Below are positions 1-13,474 of a stretch of DNA of 64,000 nt, piece by piece; the stretch's first letter is position 1; each line of letters begins with the position of its first letter. The notes beneath the pieces are model-generated. The model was not told the origin of the DNA. It did not search any database and saw only the letters and a list, made by a program, of their open reading frames with translations. This DNA comes from Reticulascus tulasneorum. Lineage: Eukaryota > Ascomycota > Sordariomycetes > Glomerellales > Reticulascaceae. The stretch is taken from positions 3,286,001 through 3,350,000 of the forward strand of contig LSAX01000002.1 of NCBI GenBank assembly GCA_001557505.1. Reading direction: 5' to 3'. Position numbers and translations under genes: made by a program.

Positions 1-2782
1 ATGCTTGAGCTTCCCTATCAATTTTGACATCAAAACAGAGCATTACAGCATAGTCGGGCGCTTTTTCGAGCATGATACCACATTGCATGACATCACGCTT
101 GAAGACCGGGCCGATACCGACGTTGGCGACTGGGATTTTGCAGGCTTTCAGGAAGTCCAGCAAGGCCTCGAGAGAACCAAGGGTGGAAGCCTGAACCGTA
201 ACTCCACGGCCAGTCTTTTCGACTCTGTTGAACAACGTTGCAAGATCTGCCTCAACCTCGTCTTCAAGGTCTTCTTCGTCATCGTCAGGACCGACAACGA
301 GCAGTCGAGAACCAGCAATAGCACCCTCCAAGCCAGGAGCACTGATCTTGACACCCAAGGCTGCTTTGACCTCCTTGTTGTGCACGTATGCTGACTTGAG
401 ACGAAGTTCTCGGAGGGGAGCTGGTGTGAGCAAGGCGCGAATGTTTGTTTTGATGGCCCCCTCAACACCACACAACACGATCCTGTCGCCTTCTCGCAGA
501 ATACCGTTAGAGAGGATGACGTCGATAGTCATACCGAAACCCTCAATCGCCTTGACTTCGAGAACTGTGGCCTGGACCTCGGACAGATACATCAGGGACC
601 CTACCATGCGCTCTTGCGTGAGCTCAATAATGAGCTTGAGCATGTCAGGGATACCCTCGCCAGTATGAGCTGATGTGGGAACAAGAGACACGAATTTGGC
701 CATTGACTTGTTCTCGTAAAAGAGCTCCGAGTTGAAACCTTGTTCAGCGAAAGCAACCTTTGTCTGCTCAAGTCGGTTCTTGAACTCGTTCTGTACACCC
801 TTGCTCTGCAGCGCCAAACTTTCTTGGAAGCCGTTGTTGTCAACCTTCTTCCAGCCGTAAAGTCTGTCGATTTTGTTCAGAGCTACAATGAAGGGAGTCT
901 TTCGATCTCGCAACAGTCGCATAGACTCGAGAGTTTGCGGTTCAAGACCGTGCATGATGTCGACAACTAGGATGGCAATGTTGCAGAGGGACGAACCACG
1001 GGATCGGAGATTGGAGAAAGACTCGTGACCAGGGGTATCAATGATCAAGAGACCGGGCACCTTGAAGTCAAATTTGCCGTCCGGATTCACCACAGCAGTC
1101 TTTTGCTTGATGGCCTCAACTGGGAAGTACGTGGCACCAATCTGCTGTGTAATTCCACCTGCCTCACCTTCCTGGACGTTGGTTTGTCGAATCTTGTCGA
1201 GCAGCTTGGTCTTTCCAGTATCGACGTGACCAAGAATACAGCAAATGGGGGATCGGAGGTTGTCCTTGGATCTAGCAGCCATGGCAGCCTGGTGGGTCTT
1301 TTCGCGCCTTTCCGCTGCCTCTTTCTTGCGTTGAGCCTCGATCTGACGTGCTTGCGTTGTCTTTTCGTCTTCTTCTGATTCAGAATCTTCAGAATCTGAG
1401 TCTTCGGAATCCTTTGATTCCGGTTCCTCTTTGCCGTTCGCCTTGGCTGCCGCAGCCTTCTTCTCTTCTTCCTCATCCGTATCTGCATCCCATTCCTCTT
1501 TGAGGTCTTCGTCCTCCTCGGCGGCAGCGGCCTCCCAATCTTCTTCAACGTCGCTGGTCCCGGCTGCAGTAGCCGCGGCCTTTGCTGCTTCGGCTTCGGC
1601 CTTCTCTCGGGCTGCCTTCTCCTCGGACTCCTTTGCAGTCTTCTCTGCTAATAATCTTGCTCGTTCTGCGGCTTCAGCAAAAGCCTTCTCTTCGTCGATC
1701 TGATTGTCCCAAGTTAGCAAGCTGATCTTATTGACATGGGGATTAGATGGACCTACCTTCTCAGCAGCCTTACGTCTCTTGCTGTCGTACACAACTTTCT
1801 TCTTCTTGTCTACTCCTTCCGCATCTTCGTCTGCTGGGCCAACTTTGATACCGGCAGCGATCATCTGCTGGAGCTTTCTTTCATTGCGGGCCTTCTCTTC
1901 CTTTTGCGCCTTGGTCAAGAACTTGCCCTCTTTCTTGAGCTGCTCGATACGTTCCTTTTCCTTTTGCTTCTTCAAGGCCTTTGCCTCCTCCCTGCGCTTC
2001 TCTTCTTCTTCGAGTCGCTTCTCCTCCTCCGCGGCCCTGGCCCTCTCCTCCTCGTCCATTCGAGCTCGTTCTTCTTCTTTGCGGCGGAGCTCTTCCTGCT
2101 GTTTCTGGAGCAAAGCGAGAGCTGCTGGGAGCTTCTTCTTCTTCCCAGCATCGGCTGCGGTCGGAGTCGGGGCCACAGCGGCTGCCGGCGTATCCTTCTT
2201 TTCTACAGCAGCTTCCGGGGCCTTCGCAGCCGGGGTGGTGGTCTTCTTCTTTGCAGCCTGAGTGGAACGAATACAGTTAGCTGAAGCCGGCCGAGCTCAG
2301 GGGGTTTTGACATTACTGACCTGTTCCTTCTTTCGCAGCTTCTCCCTTTCCTTCTTCAACTTCTCTTTCTCTGCCTTGGTCAACACCCGACCGCCCTCTC
2401 CTGTCTCCTCATCCTCATCCTTGGATGCTTTTGCAGCGGCAGGCTTGGCGGCCGCCTTATTCTTTCCTCCCTTCCACTTCTTGTCAGGCAACGCAAATTC
2501 ATCATCTCCGGTTGCTTCTTGAGGAGCCTTGGCGGCTAGATCAACTTCGGGTTCGGGATCGGCACCAGGCGTCTCGGTGTCGTCATCCTGAATGCCCTTC
2601 TTCTTTCTCTTCTCCTTGCGCATGCGCATGATGGCCATCAGACCACCAGCGGCGGCGTCATCCTCTTCGGCATTTTCTGCGCCTGCCTCCGGAGTAGCAG
2701 CAGCGGGGGAAGCGGTCTCGCCGAGCTCGGCCTCCCAGTCGTCGCCACCGTCCTTCTTATTGCTCTTCTTCTTGGGCGGCAT
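1..2782 (-). CDS. FUN12: Eukaryotic translation initiation factor 5B (eIF5B), 3' part missing
   Basis: eIF5B is the cytosolic GTPase (IF2 family) that joins the 60S subunit to the 48S complex after start-codon selection. The start is the ATG at 2780-2782. Exons are 2321-2782, 1757-2257 and 1-1700, with introns 2258-2320 and 1701-1756; about 887 residues are visible. The first ~450 residues are a charged Lys/Glu-rich tail ([10 protein letters not shown] start, then long [15 protein letters not shown] helices), as is usual for this family. The G domain follows: G1 GHVDTGKTK near residue 478, G2/switch [14 protein letters not shown]3 DTPGHESF and G4 NKIDR. The beta-barrel domain II then begins ([14 protein letters not shown]). 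The frame is still open at base 1, so domains III and IV lie outside the window; this is edge truncation, not damage. Identification is certain from the G motifs. Confidence 0.97.
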
Positions 2783-4242
2783 TGTGAAGACTTGGCTGTC
2801 AGACTATGCGGGGCACGTCTACTGTTGGTGACGAGGGGTAAATGAAAGATCGGTACGTGTCTGCGCAAGGATACAGTCCGGCTGAAAGTCAGTGGCCGTA
2901 TTATGCTGTGGGATAGCCGGTTTCTTGGGCGTCGTCAATCCTGAAGGAACTGTGCACTACTTGTGACCGTGAAGCTGGAGCTCGAGTTCTGATGTAAACT
3001 GATTCCTGGGTCCGGGTCCGGGGGAATGTCAGAGGTACGAAAGGTTTGGGTGTAAACAGGGTCTAGAATGAAAGCTATCTTGTCCTCTAGATCGTGGTCG
3101 ACAAGACATAATAGATCACGTATCGTATTTTGGGAACCACCGCCTTCGATGGTGTTCCGGGAAAAGAGACGCAAGTTGATTGCGGGGCAAATGGGTTTGG
3201 GTGGGTAATGACGATGGATGGATGATCGGGATAGGGCAGTTTCGTTCGTGTGAACAAAATATTTTTTTGTGCACCTGCTAACCCCCCTGGAGCCGCTGTG
3301 CTTCAACACTGGGTCTTTGGCGGGGGTTTCCCGGTCTTCCAAGTTCGATCAGATAACCGGCCCTGAACCGCTGCACTAGATATTCCTAGTGAATCATGAT
3401 TCTCGGGTAACACACTGATTTTGGAAAATAAAATTGGTTGACTCTCACTTGCATATAATTAGGTATAGTTGGATAGATTGAGCCCCTCCATGAGCACACA
3501 TAGGCGGGGGGGTTGACCCCGCCATCTACAAAGGCCAGCCATAACCCACCCCCCACACCAGTTGCCCACCTCTGATATCCAAACCTTTGATGAGGGCTGA
3601 GGATTCGCCTCACCCACGAACCCAGGGACCTTGTTCCCGGATTATTTGATATCTAATTAGGCAGCTCTGTGTCTTATTAATACCAAATCTGTTCATCTCT
3701 TCCGTCGGTGAGTCATAGGACGTCTTTTATACTATGGCATTGGGGGCGGCGCTGGATACTTATCACAGGGGCTGAGTTTTGTCACACATTCAGTAGCATC
3801 GAAAGTAGCCCGTTCTGACTCACTTCCTACTGTCTACTCGCTCCCTACTGCTCAAGAATAACGATATATATGCGGTACTGTCCTTTGGAGCTCTCCCCAA
3901 ACAATTCCGCTGTCATGATGTTGCGATCATCGCCTTCACTCGTCAGCCTGACTGGGAGGCGGGCGGGCGTCCCTGAATATACAGGGCTCGCACCAAACCT
4001 CCGATGGTGCGCTGTTGCATCTATGGGATGGTTCATTCCATTTGCTTGATTCTCAGTATCCACCATCCAGGATAACATGATCTAATAAGACGTCAAAGTG
4101 GCAATAAAGAGACTCCTTCTCACCAAGAGGGGATGCTTGCTCCAGAGTGTAGCCAACCTTGACGGAGCCAGTTCCTATGCAGCCATCTAATTCAAGTTCC
4201 ATAACACCGTTCCGTAAACCCCATGATGACTGTACAATAAAT
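2783..4242. other. Intergenic, eIF5B promoter side
   Basis: About 1.46 kb between the eIF5B start and the stop of the next minus-strand gene. It should hold the eIF5B promoter and the 3' UTR of the neighbour. Open frames here (up to 135 codons at 2935-3342) have no recognisable domain and composition unlike the neighbouring genes. I see no RNA gene or repeat. Confidence 0.6.
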
Positions 4243-7200
4243 CTAGAAAACAGGGGCCAGATAATAGTCGAGAATCTCGTACCCCAGCTCGAAATACTTT
4301 CCTATGTCGTTCTCGTCCTGGAAAGCCGCGGTCCATTTTCCACCCTCCAAGTCATCCAAGTATTCGCGTAGCATGTCAACGTCGTTGTCGTTTGAGATAA
4401 GCCTCTCTAGCGCTCGTTTCTCGCTGCATCGCTGCAGCATATCTCCATCTATATGCATCATGGACTTTGGGCTGTCTCTCGGCTCTGCATCGTATTCTTC
4501 ATCGTCATCCCCGTCCTGATCCACGCGCGACTGTACTGTGCTCTGCTTCAAATGCTGGTGGGTAAACGGATACAAAAGCGGATCCCGGAGAGCCAGGTTC
4601 TGTATAAGCCGTAGAAACCGCCAGATCTCCATGTTCAAGAGAGTGAAGTGCTGTACCGAGCCATCGAGGCACACACCTAGTACCTCGGCCCCATCTACAG
4701 TACTGGGGATGCAGCCGTATCTGGGCGGGTGCTCAGCTGATATCCAAGCCGGTCGTATGTGGCCGCGACGCAGCTTCCTCACCGTGGCAGGAAGCTCACC
4801 CTCAAACACCGTCTTGAATTCCCTTCCACGTTCTTTCCAAGGAATCCAAACACCAGCAAAGCCACGTCTTTGGTCGCAAAGAAGTGTCACCGGCCAAGCC
4901 GGTTCACCATTAGCGCCGTCCCCCATGTCGATCAAGTGCATCGAATATCGAGCTACCTCATCACTGTGAATGAGCGTCATATCCTCATGCTGACTTTCTG
5001 AGTTGTGATCGATAACGATTAATGAGTGCTGCGTGGTCAAGGCGTATATTTTATCGTTGACCACTCGCAGCGACGTCGCCGGCGAATTGAGCTCAAACGT
5101 CTTTTTGGGTTTCAACCTCTTCTCAGTCAGGTCAAGAACCTCCCAGTGCAGAACATTTCCCACGCAGTATATCAGACCTTCCGCATCTCCAACGACGGAG
5201 TATATCGGTTCGTTGAGACCTTTCTTCTTGTACCGAGTCCAGTAACGTATTCTCCTTGTTCTCATGCCTGCGTCCTGGCCGTCTTCTCGCTCAGTCGAGA
5301 CGATCAATAATCGTCCCTCCTTCGTGGTGACAATTATAAACAGCCAAGTTTTGCCGTCTTTTAAATAAAGCCACTCATACAACCCCTGGATCCTGTCACC
5401 AGAGTTACCTAATCCCGAGATAAACTCCACCGGCTCGCCGGTCCTGTCTGTTGGTCTGCCCAAGTTTGTCCCTGTATCGGGATCCACGAACAGAATAGTG
5501 GGCCTGTCCCCTATCTTGAGCCCGACAATAAGACACTGAAGAGTGTGGGAGTACAGCAGTTTCGTAGGCGTCCCGCCCAGTGGAAGACGCCTTGGTACTG
5601 GTTTGCCAAGTGGAGCCAGCTCTGTTACCAAGATTCGATCTCCCGCGAGCATCACCAAAGACATATGGTCAGGCTGGCCAGACAAACTGTGACGCAGGCT
5701 TGTAGCGGAGTTGATCAGTGGCGATGGCATCGCCGGGTTTCTTGCATCTGTGGCCCAAATTCGCAGCTTCGTCTTGAACTTGCCAGAACTCTTCGAGTCG
5801 TAGTCACGTAGCAGTAGTAAGCCTGCATCGCAGTAGACCAACACCGAGCCATGAAGAAACGGTGCCTCGACAGGGAGGGCCTCGACGGCCATAACCCCAA
5901 GCTTCTCCTTGTGAATGATTCTGTTTAAGGACAGCTCGCCGCTCAGTTGAGCAGTGATCATATATCCGCCCCTAGACCCGAGTACCAAGGTCGTCTCGTG
6001 AGCGGTTGTTTTAATCACGACAATGCTAGTAAGGGATTCTACCACAGATATTGTTTCTGTAGCGCTACCGAAGACGCCGTCGGCTCCAGAACTCGGTGCA
6101 CCTTCTGAAAATTTCTTAACGATTGATACGAGGCAAATAGGGGACCAGAGAACATACCAACGTCGACCTGAACGAGAATGGCAGATGTTGAAGAGACATT
6201 GTCGACTGGATATGCAGCTAGCCAGGGAGTACCTCGCCGCCACAATCCCGCGAGAACATATGGCTGCTCTGTGATGCTACAAAACGCTAGACAAGTGACT
6301 TCGCCTTCAGCCTCGCATGTCTGAGTTAGACTTGTCGCCATTTCGTCAATCTGAACTAGGTAGATAGATGATTGGTTTTGAGTATGTGTTGAGAACGACA
6401 CGAGATTTCCTTCTATGGATGCATGCTCGGCCTTTGCACCCCTCTCTCGAAAACTAGAGTGCTCTTGGCGGGAACTAGCACGCTGATTAGATTTAAATCT
6501 GGCCGAACATGAGCTGCAGTCACCAGGGAACCTTAGGACATACCTCTGGGATGGGGTGACTAGAGTGATAGACTCTTCGGTTACCTGTACAATCATCCGA
6601 TCAGAGCACTGGGCAGCTGCAAGAGTCCGGGATGCCGTGTCGAACTGCGCCGTTCCGGGATCAGGTGCGCTTGCTTGCGCAAGGTCTCCAGACAGATGCA
6701 ACACATCCGATCCATCAGGTAGTGCCAAGAGCAGATAGAAACCCCATTCGAGATCGGGTAACTGAGCCGGAAAGATCCAAGACCGCTTCATGGGCGAACC
6801 ATAATCAAGGTCCAATCCGATATTTGCCTGTATTCCATGGCGGAACTCCGTTATGCTACCTTGGACGCCCTTTCCAGAAGTCCCAAACACCCTGTCACAT
6901 CCAACCAACTGTTCTCGAGTGCTCTTGTGCCATGGAACGATGCGCTTGCCGCTGTGACTAATTTCTTGGTTCCACACAGAATACTCGTCTGTCGTAACGA
7001 AGTCGAGAGTCGGAGACCAGTTTGGAATCGTCCCAAGTTCAACGAGCGGCGCCCTGGCCCTTAGCTAATGATGATTAGTGCCACTGTGCCATATGTAATT
7101 CGATATACGCTCACCTGACAAATGGTTCCAGGCCCGGAATCACCGCCCACGATGGCAACATCCGTAAATGCATCATAAACGGTCGTAAAGGCAGTTGAGA

Positions 7201-8624
7201 TACTGCAATTGCAACAGCCAACATTCATTGCAGCACCGAGGATATCGACTGAATTGATCTCAAAGAAGACGATGACACCATCCTCTCTTGCAAGATAAAT
7301 ATTATCTTTTTTTTCGTAGTAGCCTCTTCTCCTCACAGGTCGATCCCAGGCAGTCCAGAGAGGTCCTTCCACTCCGTGATGGAAGGGGGTTGCCACATGT
7401 GTCCCTGGGTCAACGGCCTCAAAGTTAGGTGGTCCTTGCAACGGATCTTTGCAAATTCCTATGGAATTTTGAGATACGGCGAAGAAAGAGTTCCGGACAG
7501 TGAGCGGAATAAGCAGTAAGGGCATCTGGTGCTCGCTTGGGAGCCGATGTCCCTGTTTCTCTTCAGCAAACACTCGACTCAAGTCATCGCCACGCTCCCA
7601 TTCGTATATAATCATTCTTGACTTTCCATTCTTGACAAGGATCAGAAGGAGGATGAGATGGTAGTCGTCCTCTGGACGAGGATGAAGGAACTCCATCTTC
7701 TGTATCACGCCTTGGACAGCTCTCGGGTGAAACTTCTTTACCGGTGTAAATTCCTTAGACTGCATATACTGACGGCCCATCTCATCTCTAGACTCTAGCT
7801 CGTATACGGCGAATACGTTCTCGATGCCAGAAACGGCGATGTATCGGGATCGAGGGTCGACAGCCAAGTGGAAGGTCATGTCGCCGAGTTTCCTGATCGG
7901 GGGTTCCAAGTGGGAGGTGGTAAACTCCAAAGTCCCTTGAAGATTTCGTCGGATAAAGAGAAAGACGAAACCCCCAGATTCAAGAACAAGCAGTAGCAAG
8001 TGTGGTGGGAGTACCCCGTCGCTTCCAGTTGAAAGGGAAACCCGGGGCTCGGCCATGTGGACGTCTTCGTTTTCGGTCTTGATGATTGTATCGGGCACAG
8101 GGTCTTCCCCTCCGGCAAATTTCTCGTAGGTGTTGCCAATGACACGGGCATTTCGTATGCGGGATCCAAAGTCATTCTTTCTGAGAACTTGATGGAGTTG
8201 CCCGTCCTCTCGAAGTTCGCTTATTTGCACGAAATGATCCTATATCTGTCAGTGAATGTTCGTCGACGTACCGGTGGACTTTGCAATGCCGGGCGGTGGC
8301 TGAAGCGGCCATCTGCCAGATATACTGAAGGTATTCTGGAAGTTCAAAGCGAGAATCCACCAACAAACTATCTAGAAGCGGAGATTTCGAACTCACCCCC
8401 ACGAATGCAACATCATGGTGATGTGCAGACCTCAGCCGGGCTGGCAGTATCCAATGAACAACTGGACTTTCGATTATTGTCCTCGTCAAGATACCGCAGG
8501 AAGGAGCATCTGGTAGAGGTGGAGAGGGAGCTGCGGCCGTCGCCGGCGCCCTCAGTATCGTCTGGAGATCAATAGTCTCAGTTACCCACTCGCCATTCCT
8601 GAGCACGTTTGTCTGAAAAGCCAT
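4243..8624 (-). CDS. MMS1_N / CPSF-A-type beta-propeller protein
   Basis: A 1,373-residue protein in four exons: 8397-8624, 7115-8239, 6158-7064 and 4243-6104; introns are 50-157 bp. The ATG at 8624 opens MAFQTNVLRNGEWVTET. The sequence consists of beta-propeller-like stretches typical of the MMS1_N/CPSF_A superfamily (DDB1, RSE1/SF3B3, CFT1, Mms1): for example SRYIAVSGIENVFAVYEL, a long middle part with repeated hydrophobic strand-turn-strand units, and a helical acidic C-terminus. Known members are scaffolds for cullin-4/Rtt101 ligases, the U2 snRNP or mRNA 3' processing. Fungal genomes usually carry an extra divergent member annotated as 'mono-functional DNA-alkylating methyl methanesulfonate N-term' protein, and this fits best. 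Which complex it serves cannot be read from the sequence. The gene is divergent from the TBC gene across a long gap. Confidence 0.75.
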
Positions 8625-11600
8625 GTTGCGTATTCATGGTAAGTCAGGCTGTGTGCTTGAACTGTGGGGCCCAAAATCAAAATCTGCGAAACTCGGCTGT
8701 GATCAGGCGGATTGAGAGTGCTTTGAACAGCTCCTATGGGCCGGGCTGGGGACCAGTAGCAGAGCAAAGGGAAGTGATGTAGCTGGCTGCTAGCATTGTA
8801 TATATCCTCGCTGCGATATCCTGCTAGACGGTCACGGATGGCCCGAACGGAGGTGCCTGCCTTGACTCACCGGGGAGAGGCTAGGGGAGAAGAGTTAGGA
8901 CTCATATACTCGGCCGCAGGCTGGGATGGTTGATGCAGCGGAAGCACCAACAGACAGAGGGCAGGTAGGATAAAGCCCCCGCCAGCCCAACGGCATACCG
9001 GAGAGCGTTTATTTATTTTTTTGTAGAGGGCAACGTACCAGAGATTCGGATACAACGTGATGGCTGTTGATTTCCAACACGCGAGTCAAAGACACACGCA
9101 CATGAGTTATGCTGATTGTCGGTATGGCTGGGTAGGAAGGTAAGTAAGTTAGTCGGTTGGCAGCATTTGTGGAGTCGAAGAAATGGCCCCGGAGGAAGAA
9201 AACAGGACCAAGGTTATCTCGGAGATGGAATGGGCGTAACGGGAGGACGGCAGGGGAAACGTCCAGACAGAGGAAATGCAATAGAGGAGAGGCTAAGCTC
9301 GAGTGTATGGCTAGGGTATCTGAAAAAGGTAGAAGACATTGGAAAAGGGAGCGAGCGGCCTGCAAGCGTACCTAGTAATGCAGTCTGCTCATTCACTCAC
9401 ATACACAGGGACAATAGTACAAAGACAGACAGACAAGCACATTATCGCCTGCGAGCTACTCCTTGTCCGCTCCCAGCCACAGACGCACGTTATCAAGTGT
9501 GAATGTCGCTGTGTGTGCGTGTGTGGTGTGTATGAGAGAGTGTGTGTGTGCGTGTGTCTGCCTCTCTGTGTCATTACTTTCATCCGTACCTTGACCGCTA
9601 GCTACTTACGCCAACGTCGTATGCCGATGTCTTGTTTGTGTGCGGTTGGTTGGTAGGGCGGATCTGGCGTTGCGGAAGACACGGGCGAATTTTTGGGGGG
9701 ATCGGGCGGGACTTGTGTCCCGAGTTGGGGTGCAGGGATGGAACTTGGCCTTATTAACCTTTGCATGGGAGAATTAAAGGCCAAAATTACAACTACACTA
9801 AAGCCAGTAACTACACCTATCTAAATTAGGCAACGAAACTCCCATTGTTTCTTCAACAGGAATAGTTTAAACAAATCTGGAACTATTGACTGCTGGCGAT
9901 CCGGTGATGAGAGGATAACTAATGCATCACGGGTTGCTGGCTTGAAAGCCACCTATTCTACCAACACGGTCACTAACTTATCTAGGAGATACTGTACCTC
10001 CTAACCAGGGCAGTCTAAGACGCAATGCCAAAGCAGCCAGAATTCGTAGGCCCCTCCCCTATTCTCGACGACTTGTCTCCCTCGATGTCTTTGTCGTCGT
10101 TCTCGACGTCCTCCTCCCCTTGCAGCGCCCTGCACGAGATCGGCATTTCCGGTATAGTCACAGAGGGATCCTCCTGACTGCCTGGTCTGCCGCACTTGCC
10201 TATATATCACAGGCTGCCGGCCAGACGATGCCTCTTGTAAGCAAGATCTGATTGATCAAGGCAGCCAAGGAGCCTGCATGAAAAGATGTAGGATTGCGCG
10301 ATGGACCATCTAAGTTGGGCCTGGTCGCCCACCGGTTTGACCCCTTGCATTTCGCAACTCAAGCCCAGTTCTACAGTAATGGCGCCCCCGTGAAGGATGA
10401 GCAGGCCGCGAGCCAAGGTTGCCAGCGGCGGTGGCATTTCTACTCCCTTCCATGCAGGATCTAACTTGTTTTTGTATGGACAAGCGAGCACGGCTAGATA
10501 ACTACCCATCACTACCCCAAACCCCCGTTGCTGACCGGTCAGTGACTGATCTACATACCTAGCAGGCAGCGTGTTCGTGCATACGTACCTGGTAGCTAGA
10601 CTAATTAGTTGGTAGGCACGGTAGGTGCTGTGGGTTGGGGAGTAGTCAAGCAGTGCAGGGGACTCTAGTCTCTCGACGAAGCCACACGGCTTGTGAGACA
10701 CTGGCGGGCATGGATCCATCTATATTCAACCTGTTTTAAAGACTGAACGGCAGATCTGTCATTTGTTACCTGTCATTTTTCTTTGGCCCGACCTGACAAA
10801 CATGGACAGCCCTTGAAGCTAGTGTGCAGACCAGCTTCATACATTAGTTCGCTTGTGCATAATAGTCCGCGATAGCCTTCTTACTATAGAATGTGTTGAA
10901 GGGTCTAAGTAGATACTTATTGGGCTTCTGAATATATCTTGACGAGCCGCCGCCTCATTGCTTGAAACTACAAGGATGTTTAGTGTCGGCCACCCACCCG
11001 CTTCCACAGGTCGTCAAATACCGCGCACTTTCATGAAGTGCGTAGGCACGGCTTCTCCATGGGTTCCCAGATGATCCCGTCATTTGCCCGTCATGCAGTT
11101 TGACCTCCGTCTCCCAGGTCCACCAGAACAGGGTGACCCGGCTCGATGTTTCCAAAAGCTTCATGTGCCTGGTTGCTTACCTACCTTTGTGTGTGTATGC
11201 ATGTTACACGCATAATGCACATACATACGTTGTACACACCTAGCTACCGTACCTGCTTGCCGACATACGTGGGGCTTAGAAATTTGAATATTAGAAGGGA
11301 GTCCAGCACCTTAACAAGGCAATCAGCTACTAAGTTATAAGGCATAGAAGGCAGGTAGTATTGAGCGGCGGTATGACTAGGTAGGGTTTTATAGTGGGAT
11401 GGGCAGTGTGCAAGTGGACTTAAGGGTGGTGGTCAGTGCCCGCCTTGTCAATGATGCGCCAATTAGTGGATGAGTTAGGCTCGGGCCTCGTTATCCCGTC
11501 ATAGTCGGCGGGGGATCGCTGATGGACATGCCAAGGTTGCTTTTTGGGATCTGTCAACTCTAAACTGCAACCTCTTGTTTGGATACTCGGTAGCAGGTGC

Positions 11601-11867
11601 GCTGCGCAATGCAAACCTCAATATTCCGACTTCTCTCCCGCGACCAAGCAGCATCATAAGAAAAGCCTGATGAATGTTAAGTTACCAGGAGCAACCGCCT
11701 TAGAGATTTCTTGAACGTGAAACCGAGCATGCGCATCGTCTGACCTAAGACGACAGCTCCCCATAAGCTCCGCCTGCCGGGCCGCGTCTTCTACCAGCTC
11801 CAACCTGGATAGCAATGCCAACGCAAGGGTTTAGGCCATATCTCTCAACCTGGTCCGTATCGTTAAG
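8625..11867. other. Long divergent intergenic region (3.2 kb)
   Basis: Lies between two divergent starts. It contains a GT-rich microsatellite (about 9510-9560) and scattered CTACCT/GGTAGG-type short motifs. The longest frame (minus 10207-10719, 170 codons) shows no domain, no fungal-like composition and no supporting introns. No tRNA or other RNA gene was recognised. Confidence 0.6.
9510..9560. repeat. Imperfect (GT)n microsatellite
   Basis: The run alternates G and T almost throughout (gtgtgtgcgtgtgtggtgtg, interrupted by tatgagagag, then tgtgtgtgtgcgtgtgtc). It is non-coding and lies in the long gap. Length polymorphism between strains would be expected. Confidence 0.85.
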
Positions 11868-13300
11868 ATGACGCATCCTCATGCGGCTGGGCTGGTGGAC
11901 CCAGAAGCAGAAGCCGGTGAGCAAGCTCGTCGCAGCTCCCAAACAGCCTCCAATCAAACAAACGAGGACAGTGCAACGGAGTGGTCACTACGTAAGACGC
12001 AAGACATCCTTGACGCTTGCAAGTGGAGGAATATCGACGCCCTCAAATCCTTTGCCTCGACTAGGGATGGGTTCCTGACTGATAGTCTCCGGAAGAAAGC
12101 ATGTTAGTTCCCAGTTCCGTCCGTCCAATCGCCATGTCTATTCCTTCAGCGCATGATCAGAAGCTCATTCCAAGCCGTGACAGGGCCAATCCTCCTTGGA
12201 ATACCGGTCGATGAGCCCAGCGAGGGATTCGACGAGAATGCTGCCGTGGGTAACGACGATGATGGCTCCTGGAAAGAATTGCCACGCCATAAGGACGAGG
12301 AACAAGTGCAACTTGACGTTAACAGGGCATTCATATATTACCCATCTCGTACGGTAGCCCCCACAGGTTCTCACAAGTTGGATACCTCTTCTGCATAAAC
12401 CTTCGAGGCTGACTTTGGCACAAACCGACAGATGAGTCCGATGCGGAGCTCGAGGCAAACAAGCGAGAACTCTCCGACTTGATTACCGAAGTCCTCCGTC
12501 GCTATCCATATCTCTGTTATTTCCAAGGCTACCACGACATCTGCCAGGTATTCCTTCTCGTCCTTGACCCACCGTGGCGAGCCAGACTTCTCTCTCGGCT
12601 GTCTGTCCTGCGCATCCGCGATTTCATGCTCACAACCCTGGAACCCACCATCGCCCAGCTGCGGCTGATACCCGAGATCCTGAATGCAGCAGACCCCAAA
12701 CTCAGGCGCCATCTGGCTGGCACAGAACCATTCTACGCGCTGGCTGGGACGCTGACTATGTACGCCCATGATATACAGGCATATGGCGATATTGCGCGGC
12801 TATTTGACATACTGTTAACCCGTGAACCCGTGTTCAGCATCTACATGTTTGCACAGATCGTGCTCAGCCGCCGGGATGAGCTCTTCGAGACCGAAGATGA
12901 TCCTGCGATGATGCACTATATTCTTTCCAAGGTGCCACAAAAGATGGATCTTGAAACGCTGATTGGTAACTCCACGAAGCTCTTCGAGAGCCACCCTCCA
13001 CAGTCGCTTCCGTCGTGGCGCAAGATTTCGACGGCAAGTTGTCTGAAGACAGCAAGGTCTGTTGAGGACTGTGCAAAGCAGTCCATGGAACAGGGCCACG
13101 AGTACTTCCGGAAACAGCAGCAGGAACTATGGTCGTTGGAGCGTCGGCAGAAGCTCATGAAGATGGCCTGGGTTTATCGACGCCAGGCTGGCGTCGTTGG
13201 CATCGCGGTCATGGTTGGGTTTGTTGCAGTGTATCTACGACGAGGACCAGGGCCTATGGCTCAGCTCGCAGCATTGTATTCACGATGGTTAAGCCGGTAG
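11868..13300 (+). CDS. TBC-domain Rab GTPase-activating protein, TBC1D20/Gyp8 type
   Basis: A 422-residue RabGAP with a C-terminal membrane anchor. Exons are 11868-12102, 12184-12348 and 12432-13300. The TBC dual-finger chemistry is intact: the arginine finger is in QLDVNRAF (Arg near 126) and the glutamine finger in YLCYFQGYHD (Gln near 165). The body carries the usual LRRHL.GTEPFYAL and ITREPVFS-like helices (LTREPVFSIYMFAQIVLS). After a basic/Glu-rich linker comes one hydrophobic segment, AGVVGIAVMVGFVAVYL (about 386-402), then a short basic tail. This tail-anchored layout matches TBC1D20 (ER-bound Rab1/Ypt1 GAP) and yeast Gyp8, so a role on early secretory membranes is inferred. The first intron boundary was set by the conserved AWP.LLGI motif, the second by frame. 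Confidence 0.9.
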
Positions 13301-13474
13301 ATCAGACCTTAGGATGGATAGACGGTTGGCGTTCCATGCGATTGGAAATGTATATTTTAGATCTAGACCAGAACTTTCGGCTTGGCCCAATAATGATATC
13401 CTTTGACCTAATGATGCCCCAACGCCGGCGCGACTATCGAAGCCCCTAAACAGTGTACACCTTCCTTGAGCTAA

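Noticed and set aside
10207..10719. 170-codon minus-strand frame
   Set aside because: The longest frame of a long gap, but Cys/Leu-rich without domain, leader or introns; probably random.
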